The notes under the pieces are model-generated. The model did no database searches, had not been told where the DNA came from, and was given only the letters and a program-made list of their open reading frames with translations. A DNA stretch of 64,000 nucleotides from Sphingomonas sp. (GTDB lineage Bacteria; Pseudomonadota; Alphaproteobacteria; Sphingomonadales; Sphingomonadaceae): the NCBI GenBank assembly GCA_019635535.1, contig JAHBZH010000001.1, positions 317,001-381,000 on the forward strand, written 5' to 3'. A program made the position numbers and the translations under genes. Below, piece after piece: positions 8,589 to 18,231 of the stretch. How positions within the stretch are numbered: position 1 is the stretch's first letter; the number at the start of each line of letters is the position of its first letter.

Positions 8589-8777
8589 ACTTCCAATGTA
8601 GGAAACCCTCTGTCACGCTCGCCCCGAATCGGGGTTTCGGCCCCGGCTCGCCGGCTCTTTGAATTGTCCGTCTCACGCGTAAAAATCTCGCGGCCCACCA
8701 TCGCGCATATGGGTGAAGATGCTGAAGTTCCGCACCGACGCCCACCGATCTTGGACTGACTTTTGACTGACTTTTGA
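8589..8777 (+). repeat. dispersed 190-bp repeat, copy A
   Basis: This whole stretch recurs in opposite orientation at 41161-41351 with about 80-85 percent identity by eye. Shared landmarks, in order: the CTTCCAATGTAGGAAA end, a CCCCGAATCGGGG palindrome, CGCGGCCCACCATCGCGCAT, GGGTGAAGATGCTGAAGTTC and a terminal GACTGACTTTT direct repeat. It occupies nearly all of the 297-bp gap before the pirin gene. A peptide-like reading on the minus strand is present in both copies but changes freely, so it does not look like a gene. Confidence 0.85.
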
Positions 8778-8832
8778 ACTGCCCGCAGCCACTTCGCTTC
8801 GCTTCGTACGCGATCCGGCGTAGGATGCCGCC

Positions 8833-9732
8833 ATGACCGACACTCTCTTCGAGCAGACGCTCACCCCCACCACCCACGATCTCGGCGGCTTCAAGGTCCA
8901 CCGGACGCTTCCGCACCGCGAACGCACCACGATCGGCCCCTTCATCTTCTTCGATCAGATGGGGCCGGCCCACCTCGCGCCCGGCACCGGCATCGACGTG
9001 CGCCCGCATCCGCACATCAACCTGGCCACCGTCACCTATCTTTTCGCCGGCGCGATGGACCATCGCGATTCACTCGGCACCTTCGCGACGATCGAGCCGG
9101 GCGCGGTCAACCTGATGACCGCCGGCAAGGGCATTACCCATAGCGAACGCTCGCCCGCCGCGATCCGCGCCGACGGCCCGGAACTGTCCGGCATCCAGAC
9201 CTGGATCGCCCTGCCCAGCGCCAAGGAGGAGATCGATCCGGCCTTCGAGCATGTGGCGAAGGCCGATCTGCCGGTGGTCGAGGGCGGCGGCGCCACCGCC
9301 CGGGTCGTGATGGGCAGCTTGTGGGGCGCGACTTCGCCGGTCACGCAGCACAGCCCGATCATCTATGCCGACATCCATCTCGAGGCGGGCGGCGCGATGC
9401 CGATCGATCCGGAAGCCGATGAACGGGCCATCTATCTCGCGGAAGGCGAGGCCTGGCTGGACGGCATGGAGCTGGAGCCGGCCATGCTCTACGTGCTGCG
9501 GCCCGGCATCTCCGCCACCCTGCGCTCGGCCGGCGGGGCCCATGTGATGCTGTGCGGCGGCGCGCCTTTGGACGGCCCGCGCCACGTTTTCTGGAATTTC
9601 GTCTCCTCCCGCCGCGAGAGGATCAACCAGGCCAAGGAGGACTGGAAAGCCGGCCGCTTCACCCTCCCGCCCGACGACAAGGACGAGTTCATCCCGCTCC
9701 CCGAGGTGCCCAAGACAGTGAGCTATCCGTGA
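8833..9732 (+). CDS. pirin family protein
   Basis: 299 residues, bicupin. The N-terminal cupin has the pirin metal-site pattern RPHPHINLATVTYLF with H59, H61 and a further H at 77, then TAGKGITHSER. The C-terminal cupin (about 170-250) is less conserved, as usual. Iron-binding; bacterial pirins have been linked to quercetinase activity and redox regulation, but the substrate cannot be told here. The end VSYP overlaps the following hydrolase start (GTGA), so the two are translationally coupled. Confidence 0.93.
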   Translation: MTDTLFEQTLTPTTHDLGGFKVHRTLPHRERTTIGPFIFFDQMGPAHLAPGTGIDVRPHPHINLATVTYLFAGAMDHRDSLGTFATIEPGAVNLMTAGKGITHSERSPAAIRADGPELSGIQTWIALPSAKEEIDPAFEHVAKADLPVVEGGGATARVVMGSLWGATSPVTQHSPIIYADIHLEAGGAMPIDPEADERAIYLAEGEAWLDGMELEPAMLYVLRPGISATLRSAGGAHVMLCGGAPLDGPRHVFWNFVSSRRERINQAKEDWKAGRFTLPPDDKDEFIPLPEVPKTVSYP

Positions 9733-10625
9733 CCCTTTCGGAGGCCCGCCTCGCTTTGCCCACGGGCGTCACGCTCAACGTCCAGACCGGCGGCGCGCGC
9801 GGCGGGGAGCCGATCCTCTTCCTGCACGGCTTCCCGGAATCGCACCGCACCTGGCGCGCGGTCGCGCCGGCGCTGGCGGCGGACCATTTCATCGTCGCCC
9901 CCGACCAGCGCGGCTTCGGCGCCTCGGACAGGCCGGAAGGCGTCGAGGCCTATGCGACCGATCGCATCCTCGAGGATCTGATCGCATTGGCCGACGCGCT
10001 GGCGCTGGAGCGCTTCACCCTGGTCGGCCACGACTGGGGCGGCGCCGTCGCCTGGCTCGCGGCGCTCCGCCATCCCGACCGGCTGAAGTGCCTGGTGATC
10101 GTCAATTCGCCCCATCCTTTGGTCTTCCAGAAGTCGCTGATCGAGGACGAGGCCCAGCGCGCTGCCTCGCAATATATGAACGCCTTCCGCAACCCCGCGA
10201 TGGAGCAGGGCATCGCGGCGATGGGGCTGGAAACCTTCTTCGACAAGAGCTTCGGCGGCCACACCGATCTCACCGCCATCCCGCCGGACGAGCGCGCCCA
10301 TTACCTCGCCGATTGGTCGCAGCCCGGCGCACTGACCGCCATGCTGAACTGGTATCGCGCCAGCAGCATCGTTGTGCCGGCACCCGGTGAGGCGGCAGAA
10401 CTGCCCGCTTGGACAAAAGCGCCTTTCCCGAGCATCACCATGCCCACGCTCGTCATCTGGGGTCTAAAGGACAAGGCGTTGCTGCCGGTCCAGCTCGACG
10501 GCCTCGACGCACTGGTCGAGGATCTGCGCATCGCCGCTACGCCGGAGGCCGGCCACTTCATTCCCTGGGAACATCCGGACTTCGTGGTCGCCGCGATCCG
10601 GGATTTCATTGCCGAGACAGGTTAG
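9729..10625 (+). CDS. alpha/beta hydrolase, epoxide hydrolase-like
   Basis: 298 residues from GTG 9729, which overlaps the pirin stop as GTGA. Fold markers: oxyanion HGFPESHRTW, DQRGFGASDRP, nucleophile elbow GHDWGG with Asp102, WGLKD for the acid region and catalytic H276 (AGHFIPWEHP). An Asp nucleophile with HGFPE is typical of soluble epoxide hydrolases and haloalkane dehalogenases. Its cap domain carries tyrosines at about 168 and 208, which fits the epoxide group better. The open frame extends upstream to 9552, but only as pirin antiphase sequence. Confidence 0.85.
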   Translation: MTLSEARLALPTGVTLNVQTGGARGGEPILFLHGFPESHRTWRAVAPALAADHFIVAPDQRGFGASDRPEGVEAYATDRILEDLIALADALALERFTLVGHDWGGAVAWLAALRHPDRLKCLVIVNSPHPLVFQKSLIEDEAQRAASQYMNAFRNPAMEQGIAAMGLETFFDKSFGGHTDLTAIPPDERAHYLADWSQPGALTAMLNWYRASSIVVPAPGEAAELPAWTKAPFPSITMPTLVIWGLKDKALLPVQLDGLDALVEDLRIAATPEAGHFIPWEHPDFVVAAIRDFIAETG

Positions 10626-10632
10626 CGACCCT

Positions 10633-11100
10633 ATGGCGCGCGGCATGGCCACCACTCCGAAACGCTCGCGGTCGCGCTCCGCCGCCCGCCTCGCCGCCGT
10701 GCAGGCGCTCTATCAGCAGGAGATGGAGGGCACGCCGCTCGCCGCCCTCCTCCACGAGTTCCACCATCACCGCCTTGGGCAGCGGATCGACGATGTCGAA
10801 TATGCCGATGCCGAGGTGGATTTCTTCGACGACGTGGTGGCCGGCGTCGATGCCCGCCGCGAGGAGCTGGACGGCCTGATCGCGGGCAAGCTCGCCGATG
10901 GTTGGTCGCTCGCCCGGCTGGACAAGCCGATGAAGGCGATCCTGCGCGCCGGCGCCTATGAGATCGCCGCGCGCGCCGACGTGCCGGTCGGCACTGCGAT
11001 CAGCGAATATGTCGATGTCGCCAAGGCTTTCTACGACGCCCGCGAATCCGGCTTCGTCAACGGCCTCCTCGACGCCATCGCGAAAGAGGTGCGGCCATAG
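10633..11100 (+). CDS. nusB: transcription antitermination factor NusB
   Basis: 155 residues from ATG 10633 (ATG 10645 also possible). NusB with NusE binds boxA RNA in rRNA antitermination. Conserved helices are visible: SRSAARLAAVQALYQQEMEG, then ARLDKPMKAILRAGAYEI, PVGTAISEYVDVAKAF and the closing ESGFVNGLLDAIAKEVRP. Starts 7 bp after the hydrolase stop. Its stop codon overlaps the inferred start of thiL as ATAG. Confidence 0.96.
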   Translation: MARGMATTPKRSRSRSAARLAAVQALYQQEMEGTPLAALLHEFHHHRLGQRIDDVEYADAEVDFFDDVVAGVDARREELDGLIAGKLADGWSLARLDKPMKAILRAGAYEIAARADVPVGTAISEYVDVAKAFYDARESGFVNGLLDAIAKEVRP

Positions 11101-12038
11101 ACGAAGCCGCCTTCATCGCCGCCCTGCGCGCGCTGGCCGATCATCCGGCGGCGCGGGAGCTTGCCGACGATGCGGCGGTGCTGGAAGTGGGCGGCACCAG
11201 CCTCGTGCTCACCCACGACATGATCGTCGAGGGCGTCCACTATCTCGCCTCCGATCCGCCCGGGGACGTGGCGTGGAAGCTGGTCGCGGTGAACCTCTCC
11301 GATCTCGCCGCCAAGGGCGCGCGGCCGGTCGGCGCGCTGCTCGGCTATGCGCTGGGCGAGGGCGAATGGGATGCCGCCTTCGCCAAAGGTCTCGGCACTG
11401 CGCTCGCCGCTTTCGGCCTGCCGCTGCTCGGCGGCGACACGGTGGCGATGCCGGCGGGCGCTCCGCGCGCTATGGGCCTCACCGCACTCGGTGAGGCGAA
11501 GATCGCTCCCTCCCGTGCCGGCGCCAAGCCCGGCGACCTGATCTGGGCCAGCGGCGCGATCGGCGATGCCGGAGCGGGTCTCGGTCTGCTCCGGCAGGGC
11601 AAGACCGAGCCCGCCGCCTTGATCGAGCGCTACCGCAATCCCCGCCCCCGGCTGGAGGCGGGCCAGCGCCTCGCGCCGCTGGTCACGGCGATGATGGACG
11701 TCTCGGACGGCCTGCTGATCGATGCCGGGCGGATGGCGGCGGCGAGCGGCTGCGCGCTGGCGATCGAGCTCGACGCCGTGCCGCTGTCGCGGGATTATCT
11801 CGATCATGCCGGCGGCGATCGCGCCGCGCGCCTGAAGGCGGCGACCGCCGGCGACGATTACGAGCTGCTGTTCGCCGCGCCCGAGGGCAAGGCGGCCGCC
11901 ATCCTCGCGCTCGCCGAGGAGATCGGCCTGTCGCTGTGCCGGATCGGGCGGTGCGAGGCCGGCGCGGGCCTGTCCCTGCGCGATGCCGCCGGGCCGGTGC
12001 CGCTGCCCGCCAGGACCGGCTTCGAGCATGGCCGCTAG
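11097..12038 (+). CDS. thiL: thiamine-monophosphate kinase
   Basis: 313 residues if read from 11097. Phosphorylates thiamine phosphate to thiamine diphosphate. The N-terminal metal-binding LADDAAVL lies at about residues 23-30 and VLTHDMIVEGVHY follows; later GLLGGDTV-type, MDVSDGLLIDAGR and GDDYELLFAAP motifs are all present. No ATG, GTG or TTG exists in frame ahead of the essential DD motif. The first usual start is GTG 11178, which would remove it. The homologous N-terminus begins at an ATA codon (11097) placed 6 bp after AAAGAGGTG and overlapping the nusB TAG. Start by AUA, or a point change in the start codon, is inferred. Confidence 0.9.
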   Translation: MDEAAFIAALRALADHPAARELADDAAVLEVGGTSLVLTHDMIVEGVHYLASDPPGDVAWKLVAVNLSDLAAKGARPVGALLGYALGEGEWDAAFAKGLGTALAAFGLPLLGGDTVAMPAGAPRAMGLTALGEAKIAPSRAGAKPGDLIWASGAIGDAGAGLGLLRQGKTEPAALIERYRNPRPRLEAGQRLAPLVTAMMDVSDGLLIDAGRMAAASGCALAIELDAVPLSRDYLDHAGGDRAARLKAATAGDDYELLFAAPEGKAAAILALAEEIGLSLCRIGRCEAGAGLSLRDAAGPVPLPARTGFEHGR

Positions 12039-12067
12039 GGTCCCGATTCCGCCCGTCGCGCGGGCGG

Positions 12068-12096
12068 TTGCAACGCCTCTCCTTCCCACCTAGGCT
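12068..12096 (+). promoter_or_regulatory. candidate sigma-70 promoter of hppA
   Basis: TTGCAA (12068-12073), 17-bp spacer, TAGGCT (12091-12096), 54 bp before the hppA ATG. A small GC hairpin (12049-12055 with 12061-12067) immediately upstream could close the thiL transcript, though it lacks a T-tract. Confidence 0.45.
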
Positions 12097-12150
12097 CCGC
12101 GCCGCGCGCTTCCCTAAGGCGCCAACGATTCCACAGGGGGAAGGACTTTC

Positions 12151-14280
12151 ATGAACGTCGTGCTCATCGCGATAGGCTGCGGGCTTGTCGCCGTACTCTA
12201 CGGTATTCTCACCTCGATGCAGGTGCTGCGGGCCTCGGCCGGCAACGAGCGCATGGTCGCCGTCGCCGGCGCGATCCAGGAAGGCGCCAAGGCCTATCTC
12301 GGCCGGCAATATACCACGATCGGCATTGTCGGCATCCTCGTCGCCGTGCTGGTCGGCTATTTCCTCGGCACGACGGCCGCGACCGGCTTCGTGGTCGGCG
12401 CGATCCTGTCGGGCGCGGCGGGCTATATCGGCATGAACATCTCGGTGCGCGCCAATGTCCGCACCGCGGAGGCCGCGCGCACCAGCCTGCAGAGCGGCCT
12501 CACCGTCGCCTTCCGGGCCGGCGCGATCACCGGCATGCTTGTCGCGGGCCTCGCCTTGCTCGCCATCTCGGCCTTCTTCTACGTCCTCGTCGGCACGCAG
12601 GGGAATGCGCCCAACGACCGGGTCGTGATCGACGCGCTCGTCGCGCTCGCCTTCGGCGCCTCGCTCATCTCGATCTTCGCGCGCCTTGGCGGCGGCATCT
12701 TCACCAAGGCCGCCGATGTCGGCGCCGATCTGGTCGGCAAGGTCGAGGCCGGCATTCCGGAGGACGATCCCCGCAACCCGGCCGTGATCGCCGACAATGT
12801 CGGCGACAATGTCGGCGATTGCGCCGGCATGGCCGCCGACCTGTTCGAAACCTATGTCGTCACGGTCGGCGCCACGATGGTGCTGATCGCCCTGCTCGTC
12901 GCCACGGGTGCGGAGCAGATGCTGGCGCTGATGAGCCTGCCGCTGATCATCGGCGGCGTGTGCATCCTGACCTCGATCATCGGCACCTATTTCGTCCGGC
13001 TCGGCAAGGGCCAGTCGATCATGGGCGCGCTCTACAAGGGCTTCTGGCTCACCGCGGTCCTTTCGGTCCCGGCGATCTGGTACGTGACCCAGCAGACGCT
13101 CGGCGACATGAGCGCCGTCATCGGCGGCGCAGCCGGCGATGCGGGCAGCTTCACCGGCTGGGATCTGTTCTATGCGATGCTCGTCGGTCTCGGCGTCACC
13201 GGGCTGATCGTGTGGATCACCGAATATTATACCGGCACCAATTATCGCCCGGTGAAATCGATCGCCAAATCCTCGGAGACCGGCCATGGCACCAACGTCA
13301 TCCAGGGCCTGGCGATCAGCCTGGAATCGACCGCTCTGCCCACGCTCGTCATCTGCGTCGGCATCATCCTGTCCTATCAGTTCGCCGGCCTGATCGGCAT
13401 CGGCTTCGCCGCCACGGCGATGCTGGCGCTGGCCGGCATGGTCGTCGCGCTTGACGCCTATGGGCCGGTCACCGACAATGCCGGCGGCATCGCCGAAATG
13501 TCGGGCATGGAGGATGACGTGCGCACCCGCACCGACGCCCTCGATGCGGTGGGCAACACGACGAAGGCGGTGACCAAGGGCTATGCGATCGGCTCGGCAG
13601 GTCTCGCCGCCCTGGTGCTGTTCAGCGCCTATACGACGGATCTGCGCCTGTTCGCGGGTGATCTCGGCGTCGCTTATGCCGACATCGATTTCACTCTGGC
13701 CAATCCCTATGTGATCGTCGGCCTGCTGCTCGGCGCGCTGCTCCCCTATCTGTTCGGAGCGATGGGTATGACCGCCGTTGGCCGCGCGGGCGGCGCGGTG
13801 GTCGAGGAGGTGCGTGGCCAGTTCCGCGACAATCCGGGTATCATGGAAGGCACGTCGCGGCCCGATTATGCCCGCACCGTCGATCTCGTCACCAAGGCGG
13901 CGATCAAGGAGATGATCGTCCCGTCGCTGCTGCCGGTGTTCGCCCCGATCCTGGTCTTCTTCGTCGTGCGCGGCGTGGCGGGACCGGAGCAGGGCTTCGC
14001 GGCCCTCGGCGCATTGCTGATCGGCGTCATCGTCTCCGGTCTGTTCGTCGCCATCTCGATGACCTCGGGCGGCGGTGCCTGGGACAATGCCAAGAAGTAT
14101 ATCGAGGACGGCAATCATGGCGGCAAGGGCTCGGAAGCCCACAAGGCCGCCGTCACCGGCGACACGGTAGGCGATCCCTACAAGGATACGGCCGGTCCGG
14201 CGGTGAACCCGATGATCAAGATCACCAACATCGTCGCGCTGCTTCTGCTCGCGGCGCTGGCCGGACACGGCGCCGGCTGA
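12151..14280 (+). CDS. hppA: K+-independent proton-pumping membrane pyrophosphatase
   Basis: 709 residues, about 16 membrane helices. Couples PPi hydrolysis to proton export across the inner membrane. The signature substrate loop [26 protein letters not shown] and the [21 protein letters not shown] block (around residues 190-235) are intact, as is the C-terminal D-x-x-K-D-T-A-G-P-A-x-N block. The residue that decides K+ dependence is lysine (K472 in [10 protein letters not shown]) with T475, the combination of the potassium-independent H+-pumping class. Single gene, promoter upstream and strong terminator downstream. Confidence 0.97.
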   Translation: MNVVLIAIGCGLVAVLYGILTSMQVLRASAGNERMVAVAGAIQEGAKAYLGRQYTTIGIVGILVAVLVGYFLGTTAATGFVVGAILSGAAGYIGMNISVRANVRTAEAARTSLQSGLTVAFRAGAITGMLVAGLALLAISAFFYVLVGTQGNAPNDRVVIDALVALAFGASLISIFARLGGGIFTKAADVGADLVGKVEAGIPEDDPRNPAVIADNVGDNVGDCAGMAADLFETYVVTVGATMVLIALLVATGAEQMLALMSLPLIIGGVCILTSIIGTYFVRLGKGQSIMGALYKGFWLTAVLSVPAIWYVTQQTLGDMSAVIGGAAGDAGSFTGWDLFYAMLVGLGVTGLIVWITEYYTGTNYRPVKSIAKSSETGHGTNVIQGLAISLESTALPTLVICVGIILSYQFAGLIGIGFAATAMLALAGMVVALDAYGPVTDNAGGIAEMSGMEDDVRTRTDALDAVGNTTKAVTKGYAIGSAGLAALVLFSAYTTDLRLFAGDLGVAYADIDFTLANPYVIVGLLLGALLPYLFGAMGMTAVGRAGGAVVEEVRGQFRDNPGIMEGTSRPDYARTVDLVTKAAIKEMIVPSLLPVFAPILVFFVVRGVAGPEQGFAALGALLIGVIVSGLFVAISMTSGGGAWDNAKKYIEDGNHGGKGSEAHKAAVTGDTVGDPYKDTAGPAVNPMIKITNIVALLLLAALAGHGAG

Positions 14281-14301
14281 TTTTCACATGATCGGGCATG
14301 G

Positions 14302-14339
14302 AAGGCCCCGCCCGGCTTGCCGGGCGGGGCCTTTTCTTT
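14302..14339 (+). terminator. rho-independent terminator of hppA
   Basis: Stem 14304-14315 with 14320-14331 (12 GC-rich pairs, CTTG loop), extended by A-T pairs and followed by TTTTCTTT. Very strong intrinsic terminator, 24 bp after the hppA stop. Confidence 0.95.
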
Positions 14340-14410
14340 GCTTTCGCCTTGCTTTCGATCCGACTCGGGTCCTACCTTGCGACTGGCTTCGATAGTGTTG
14401 GGGGGCATCG

Positions 14411-16366
14411 ATGTTCGGGAGATTCTTGGCTACATTGCTGTTTGTTCTCGTGGGCGCTGCACCCGCGCTCGCACAGGCGGCTGCGTCGCGCACCCCCGTC
14501 CCACTGGAAGTCTTCGCGAGGCTTCCGGAGACCGAATCGCCGCGCATCAACACGAACGGCACGGCGCTAGCGACCAAGATACGCGCCGGCGGAGAGCAAG
14601 TGCTTGCGATCATCCCGCTCGATACGCCCAATGCCCGGCCCATGATCATCGCGCGCGACGGCGAATTCGACCGGCGCGAGGATATCCGCACGATAAACTG
14701 GTCCTGGGCCGATCCCGACAACCTGCTGATATGGCTCGCTTCCCGTCAGGATTTCCAGGGCCAACCGGTTGATGTCGTGCGTGTCGTTGGTTTCAATCGA
14801 CAAACGCGCAGCTTGACGCCCCTTGGCTGGGACGGTGCCTTTCTCAGCGCCGGCCGCGTGATCTGGACATCGAGATCCGGCCCGCCGCGCATCCTGCTCG
14901 AGCGTTACGCCATGGAGCGCGGTGAGCGGACGTTCAATCCGGAGGTCGTCGAGGTGGACGTCACGACGGGACGCCATCGGGTCGTTCAGCCGCCGCAGCG
15001 TCTGGTTTCAGGCTGGAGCGCCGATGGCGAAGGCAATATCCGGCTCGGTACGTCCTTCGATCGCACGACCGGACGGGTGACCGCGCTCTATCGTTCTGGC
15101 GGAACCGGCGCTTTCAGAACGATCATCCGCCAGCGGACGGAGCGTTATGCGGAGCCGCCGCTGCCGCAGATTTTCCTCCCCGGCGACCGGGCATTGGCGC
15201 TGAGCCGTCACAGCGGTTTCAATGCGCTGTACGAGCTCGATCTGGAAACGATGGAATTCGGCAGGATGGTGCACAGCGTCGAGGGCTATGATCTCGAGGG
15301 AGTCCTGACCAATCCGAACGGCGATGCCCTCGATGGCGTCGTCGAACTGCGGCATCGCCCGGTGCGCCACTGGTTCGACACGCGTTTGCGCGAAATCCAG
15401 TCGGTTCTGGACGAAGCGTTCGGGGCCGGAAACGCAACGATCACGTCCGCCGATCGCGCGCGCGAGAATATCGTCGTGCGAGTCGCCGCACCCAGCCAGC
15501 CCGGCGGCTTCTATCTGTACCGGACCCAGACGGGCGATGTGCGTCATATCGGCTGGGTCAACACCGAGATTCGCGACACCAGCCTGAACCCGGTGAGCAC
15601 CATCCGCTATCGCGCCAGCGATGGTCAGACGATCGAGGCCGTGCTCACCCTGCCGCGGCTCCGGGAGGCGCGCAATCTGCCGCTGATCGTCCTGCCGCAT
15701 GGCGGCCCCTGGGCGCGGGATTATGAGACATGGGACATCTGGGCGCAGCCGCTTGCGGAGATGGGCTATGCCGTGATCCAGCCCAATTTCCGCGGATCGA
15801 GCGGCTATGGCCAGGAATGGGAGGCGGCGTCCGACGGCAATTGGGGCATGCGGATGCAGGACGATCTCAACGACGCGGTCAATCATCTTGCCGCCGAGGG
15901 CATCGCCGATCCGGGCCGCGTCTGCATGTTCGGCTGGTCCTATGGCGGCTATGCCGCTTCCCGGGCGGCGCAGCGCGACGGCGACCGCTACCGCTGCACG
16001 ATCAGCGGCGCGGGCGTGCACGATTTGCCGGATATGGTCGCCTATGACCGCAACTATCTAGGCCGCTACGGGTCGCAATATATCGGCAGCGCCGCGACCC
16101 GGTTGTCCGACATTTCGCCGGCGCGCAATGCCGGACAATTCTCCGCTCCGATCCTGATCGTCCATGGCGCGCGCGACCAGCGCGTACCGGTCGCGCAGTC
16201 GCGCGGACTCGTTCGGCGGCTGCGCGCCGCGGGTAAGGTGGAAGGCCGCGACTTCGTCTATATCGAACAGCCCCGCAATACCCACAACCTCCCGCTTGAG
16301 GCCGACCGGCTGCAATTGCTGGAGGAAGCGCGTCGCTTCTTGATGCAGCACAATCCACCGGATTGA
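14411..16366 (+). CDS. exported S9 family (prolyl oligopeptidase-type) peptidase
   Basis: 651 residues. Signal peptide MFGRFLATLLFVLVGAAPALAQ exports it to the periplasm. Residues about 30-390 are the expected seven-bladed beta-propeller, and the C-terminal 250 form the alpha/beta-hydrolase domain. Catalytic triad by motif: Ser510 in GWSYGGY, Asp589 in ARDQRVP, His625 in NTHNLP. The oxyanion region is HGGPWARDYETWD. Family members cut short peptides, often as dipeptidyl or acylaminoacyl peptidases; specificity here is unknown. Stands alone after the hppA terminator. Confidence 0.92.
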   Translation: MFGRFLATLLFVLVGAAPALAQAAASRTPVPLEVFARLPETESPRINTNGTALATKIRAGGEQVLAIIPLDTPNARPMIIARDGEFDRREDIRTINWSWADPDNLLIWLASRQDFQGQPVDVVRVVGFNRQTRSLTPLGWDGAFLSAGRVIWTSRSGPPRILLERYAMERGERTFNPEVVEVDVTTGRHRVVQPPQRLVSGWSADGEGNIRLGTSFDRTTGRVTALYRSGGTGAFRTIIRQRTERYAEPPLPQIFLPGDRALALSRHSGFNALYELDLETMEFGRMVHSVEGYDLEGVLTNPNGDALDGVVELRHRPVRHWFDTRLREIQSVLDEAFGAGNATITSADRARENIVVRVAAPSQPGGFYLYRTQTGDVRHIGWVNTEIRDTSLNPVSTIRYRASDGQTIEAVLTLPRLREARNLPLIVLPHGGPWARDYETWDIWAQPLAEMGYAVIQPNFRGSSGYGQEWEAASDGNWGMRMQDDLNDAVNHLAAEGIADPGRVCMFGWSYGGYAASRAAQRDGDRYRCTISGAGVHDLPDMVAYDRNYLGRYGSQYIGSAATRLSDISPARNAGQFSAPILIVHGARDQRVPVAQSRGLVRRLRAAGKVEGRDFVYIEQPRNTHNLPLEADRLQLLEEARRFLMQHNPPD

Positions 16367-16458
16367 AGTGCCCCGACAATGCCGCGATGGCCGGGCTTTC
16401 CATTTCCGGGCCCAGCGGCTAAACGCGGCCCGCTCAAATGAAGCTAGCTGGGATGTGA

Positions 16459-16677
16459 ATGGCCAAGGAAGAACTTCTCGAAATGCGCGGGCAGGTGGTC
16501 GAGCTGCTGCCTAACGCCATGTTCCGCGTGAAGCTGGAGAACGGCCACGAGATCCTGGGCCATACCGCCGGCAAGATGCGCAAGAACCGCATCCGCGTGC
16601 TGACCGGTGACGAGGTTCTGGTCGAGCTGACGCCCTACGATCTGACCAAGGGTCGGATTACATACCGTTTCAAGTAG
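16459..16677 (+). CDS. infA: translation initiation factor IF-1
   Basis: 72 residues, the universal length, a single OB fold (S1-like): [44 protein letters not shown], then [20 protein letters not shown]. It occludes the ribosomal A site during initiation. First gene of the infA-maf-RNase-yacG run, 11 bp before maf. The 92-bp gap before it shows no clear promoter to me. Confidence 0.98.
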   Translation: MAKEELLEMRGQVVELLPNAMFRVKLENGHEILGHTAGKMRKNRIRVLTGDEVLVELTPYDLTKGRITYRFK

Positions 16678-16688
16678 CGGGGCACCGC

Positions 16689-17261
16689 ATGATGCGGCTC
16701 GTCCTCGCTTCCTCCTCACCCCGCCGCCGCGAACTGCTCGCGCGGATTGGCGTCGTGCCCGATCGGTTGGCGTCGCCCGAAATCGACGAGGAACCGCATC
16801 CCGGCGAGCTGCCGCGCCCCTATGTGCTGCGCCTCGCGGCTGAGAAGGCGGCGGCGGTCGATCGCGCCGCGGACGAGATCGTGCTGGCCGGCGACACCAC
16901 TGTCGCGGTCGGGCGACGCATCCTCGGCAAGCCAGACGACGAAGGCGACCTCCGCCGAATGTTGGCCCTGCTCTCCGGACGGCGCCATCATTGCTATTCC
17001 GCTGTCTGCGTGATCGGCGCGGACGGACGTCCTCGCACGCGCCTGTCCGACACCATTGTCACCTTCAAGCGGCTCAGTGATCGCGAGATCGACCGCTACG
17101 TCGCCAGCGGCGAAGGCATGGGCAAAGCCGGCGGCTATGCAATTCAGGGCCTCGCCGAAGCCTATGTCCGCTATCTGGCCGGCAGCCATTCGGGCGTGGT
17201 CGGCCTGCCCGTGTTCGAAACCCGCGCCCTGCTCGAAGCGGCGGGCTACGATTTTGGCTGA
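16689..17261 (+). CDS. Maf-like nucleoside triphosphate pyrophosphatase
   Basis: 190 residues. House-cleaning enzyme that hydrolyses non-canonical or selected NTPs (dTTP/UTP in the YhdE branch) to the monophosphate. Visible motifs: LASSSPRRRELL with the phosphate-binding SSSPRR, SPEIDEEP, the catalytic Asp in VLAGDTTV, and KAGGYAIQGLAEAYV with the YhdE-type Q-G. Double ATG at 16689/16692. Its 3' end overlaps the RNase start by 8 bp. Confidence 0.95.
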   Translation: MMRLVLASSSPRRRELLARIGVVPDRLASPEIDEEPHPGELPRPYVLRLAAEKAAAVDRAADEIVLAGDTTVAVGRRILGKPDDEGDLRRMLALLSGRRHHCYSAVCVIGADGRPRTRLSDTIVTFKRLSDREIDRYVASGEGMGKAGGYAIQGLAEAYVRYLAGSHSGVVGLPVFETRALLEAAGYDFG

Positions 17262-18231
17262 GTGGTTCTATGAGGAAGGGATCGGCGAGAATCGCGCGAT
17301 CCTGGTCGAGGATGGCGCGATCCTCGAAGCCGCGATCGAACTGCCCGCACCTTTCAATGTGGGCACGGTGATCCCCGCGCGCCTCGTCCAGACCCTGATC
17401 CCGCGCCGGCGCGGCATTGCCGTGCTGGACGGCGGGGTAGAAGCATTGATCGAGCCGCTGCCGCCCGGCCTCACCGAAGGCGCGACCTTTCATGCAGAGA
17501 TCGTGCGCGAGGCGATGCCGGAGCCCGGCCATGCCAAGCGCGCCATCGTCCGCGCGACGGACGATGCGCCGCGGCCCGGCCCCACTTTGCTTGAGCGGAT
17601 CGGGACGGTGGCTCGGCCGACACATGGCGGCGATCCGTTCGAGGCGGCTAGCTGGTCCGAATTGCTGGAGGAAGCCGCCACCGGCGAAATCGCCTTTACC
17701 GGCGGCGCGCTGCGGATGAGCCCGACGCCCGCCATAACCTTGTTCGATGTCGATGGCGTGCTGCCTCCGGCCGAGCTGGCCGAAGCCGGCGCAGCGGCGG
17801 CGGGCCGCTCGATCCGGCGCTTCGGTATCGGCGGCTCGATCGGCATCGACCTGCCGACCCTGCCCGACCGGGCGGCGCGCCAGCGCGCGGCGGCGGCATT
17901 GGACGCCGTTTTGCCTCAGCCCTTCGAACGTACCGCGGTCAACGGCTTCGGCTTTCTCCAGATCGTCCGCCGCCGGACCCGTGCGTCATTGCCGGAAATC
18001 GTGCGCGCCGATCCCGCCGGCGCGACGGCGCGGGCGCTGCTCCGGCGCGCCGAGCGGGCGGAGGGAACCGGCGGCCTGATCGTACAGGCCGCGCCGTCCG
18101 TCATCGCGTATATCGAAGCGCGACCCGACTGGATCGCGCTGCTGTCCCGCCGCACCGGCGTCGCGCTCGCCTTGCGGGCCGAGCCCGGGCGCGCCATATC
18201 GACCGGGTATGTCCACCGTTCCCAAGACTGA
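17254..18231 (+). CDS. ribonuclease E/G family protein, short form
   Basis: 325 residues from TTG 17254, the codon that gives the natural N-terminus LAEWFYEEGIGENRAILVEDG. The N-terminal part is a shortened S1-like region; the catalytic part keeps two candidate metal Asp motifs, D165 (LFDVDG, with D167) and D199 (SIGIDLPTLPDRAARQ). Compared with RNase G (about 490 residues) it lacks the Zn-link CPxCxG and everything after it. Short members like this sit between maf and yacG in sphingomonads and are annotated as ribonuclease; activity is not certain. Overlaps maf by 8 bp and yacG by 23 bp. Confidence 0.8.
   Translation: MAEWFYEEGIGENRAILVEDGAILEAAIELPAPFNVGTVIPARLVQTLIPRRRGIAVLDGGVEALIEPLPPGLTEGATFHAEIVREAMPEPGHAKRAIVRATDDAPRPGPTLLERIGTVARPTHGGDPFEAASWSELLEEAATGEIAFTGGALRMSPTPAITLFDVDGVLPPAELAEAGAAAAGRSIRRFGIGGSIGIDLPTLPDRAARQRAAAALDAVLPQPFERTAVNGFGFLQIVRRRTRASLPEIVRADPAGATARALLRRAERAEGTGGLIVQAAPSVIAYIEARPDWIALLSRRTGVALALRAEPGRAISTGYVHRSQD

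Noticed and set aside
11683..14268. 861-codon minus-strand open frame across hppA
   Set aside because: Antisense shadow of the well-conserved pyrophosphatase; composition (Asp, His, Arg, Ala) is typical of reverse-strand reading of membrane-protein codons.
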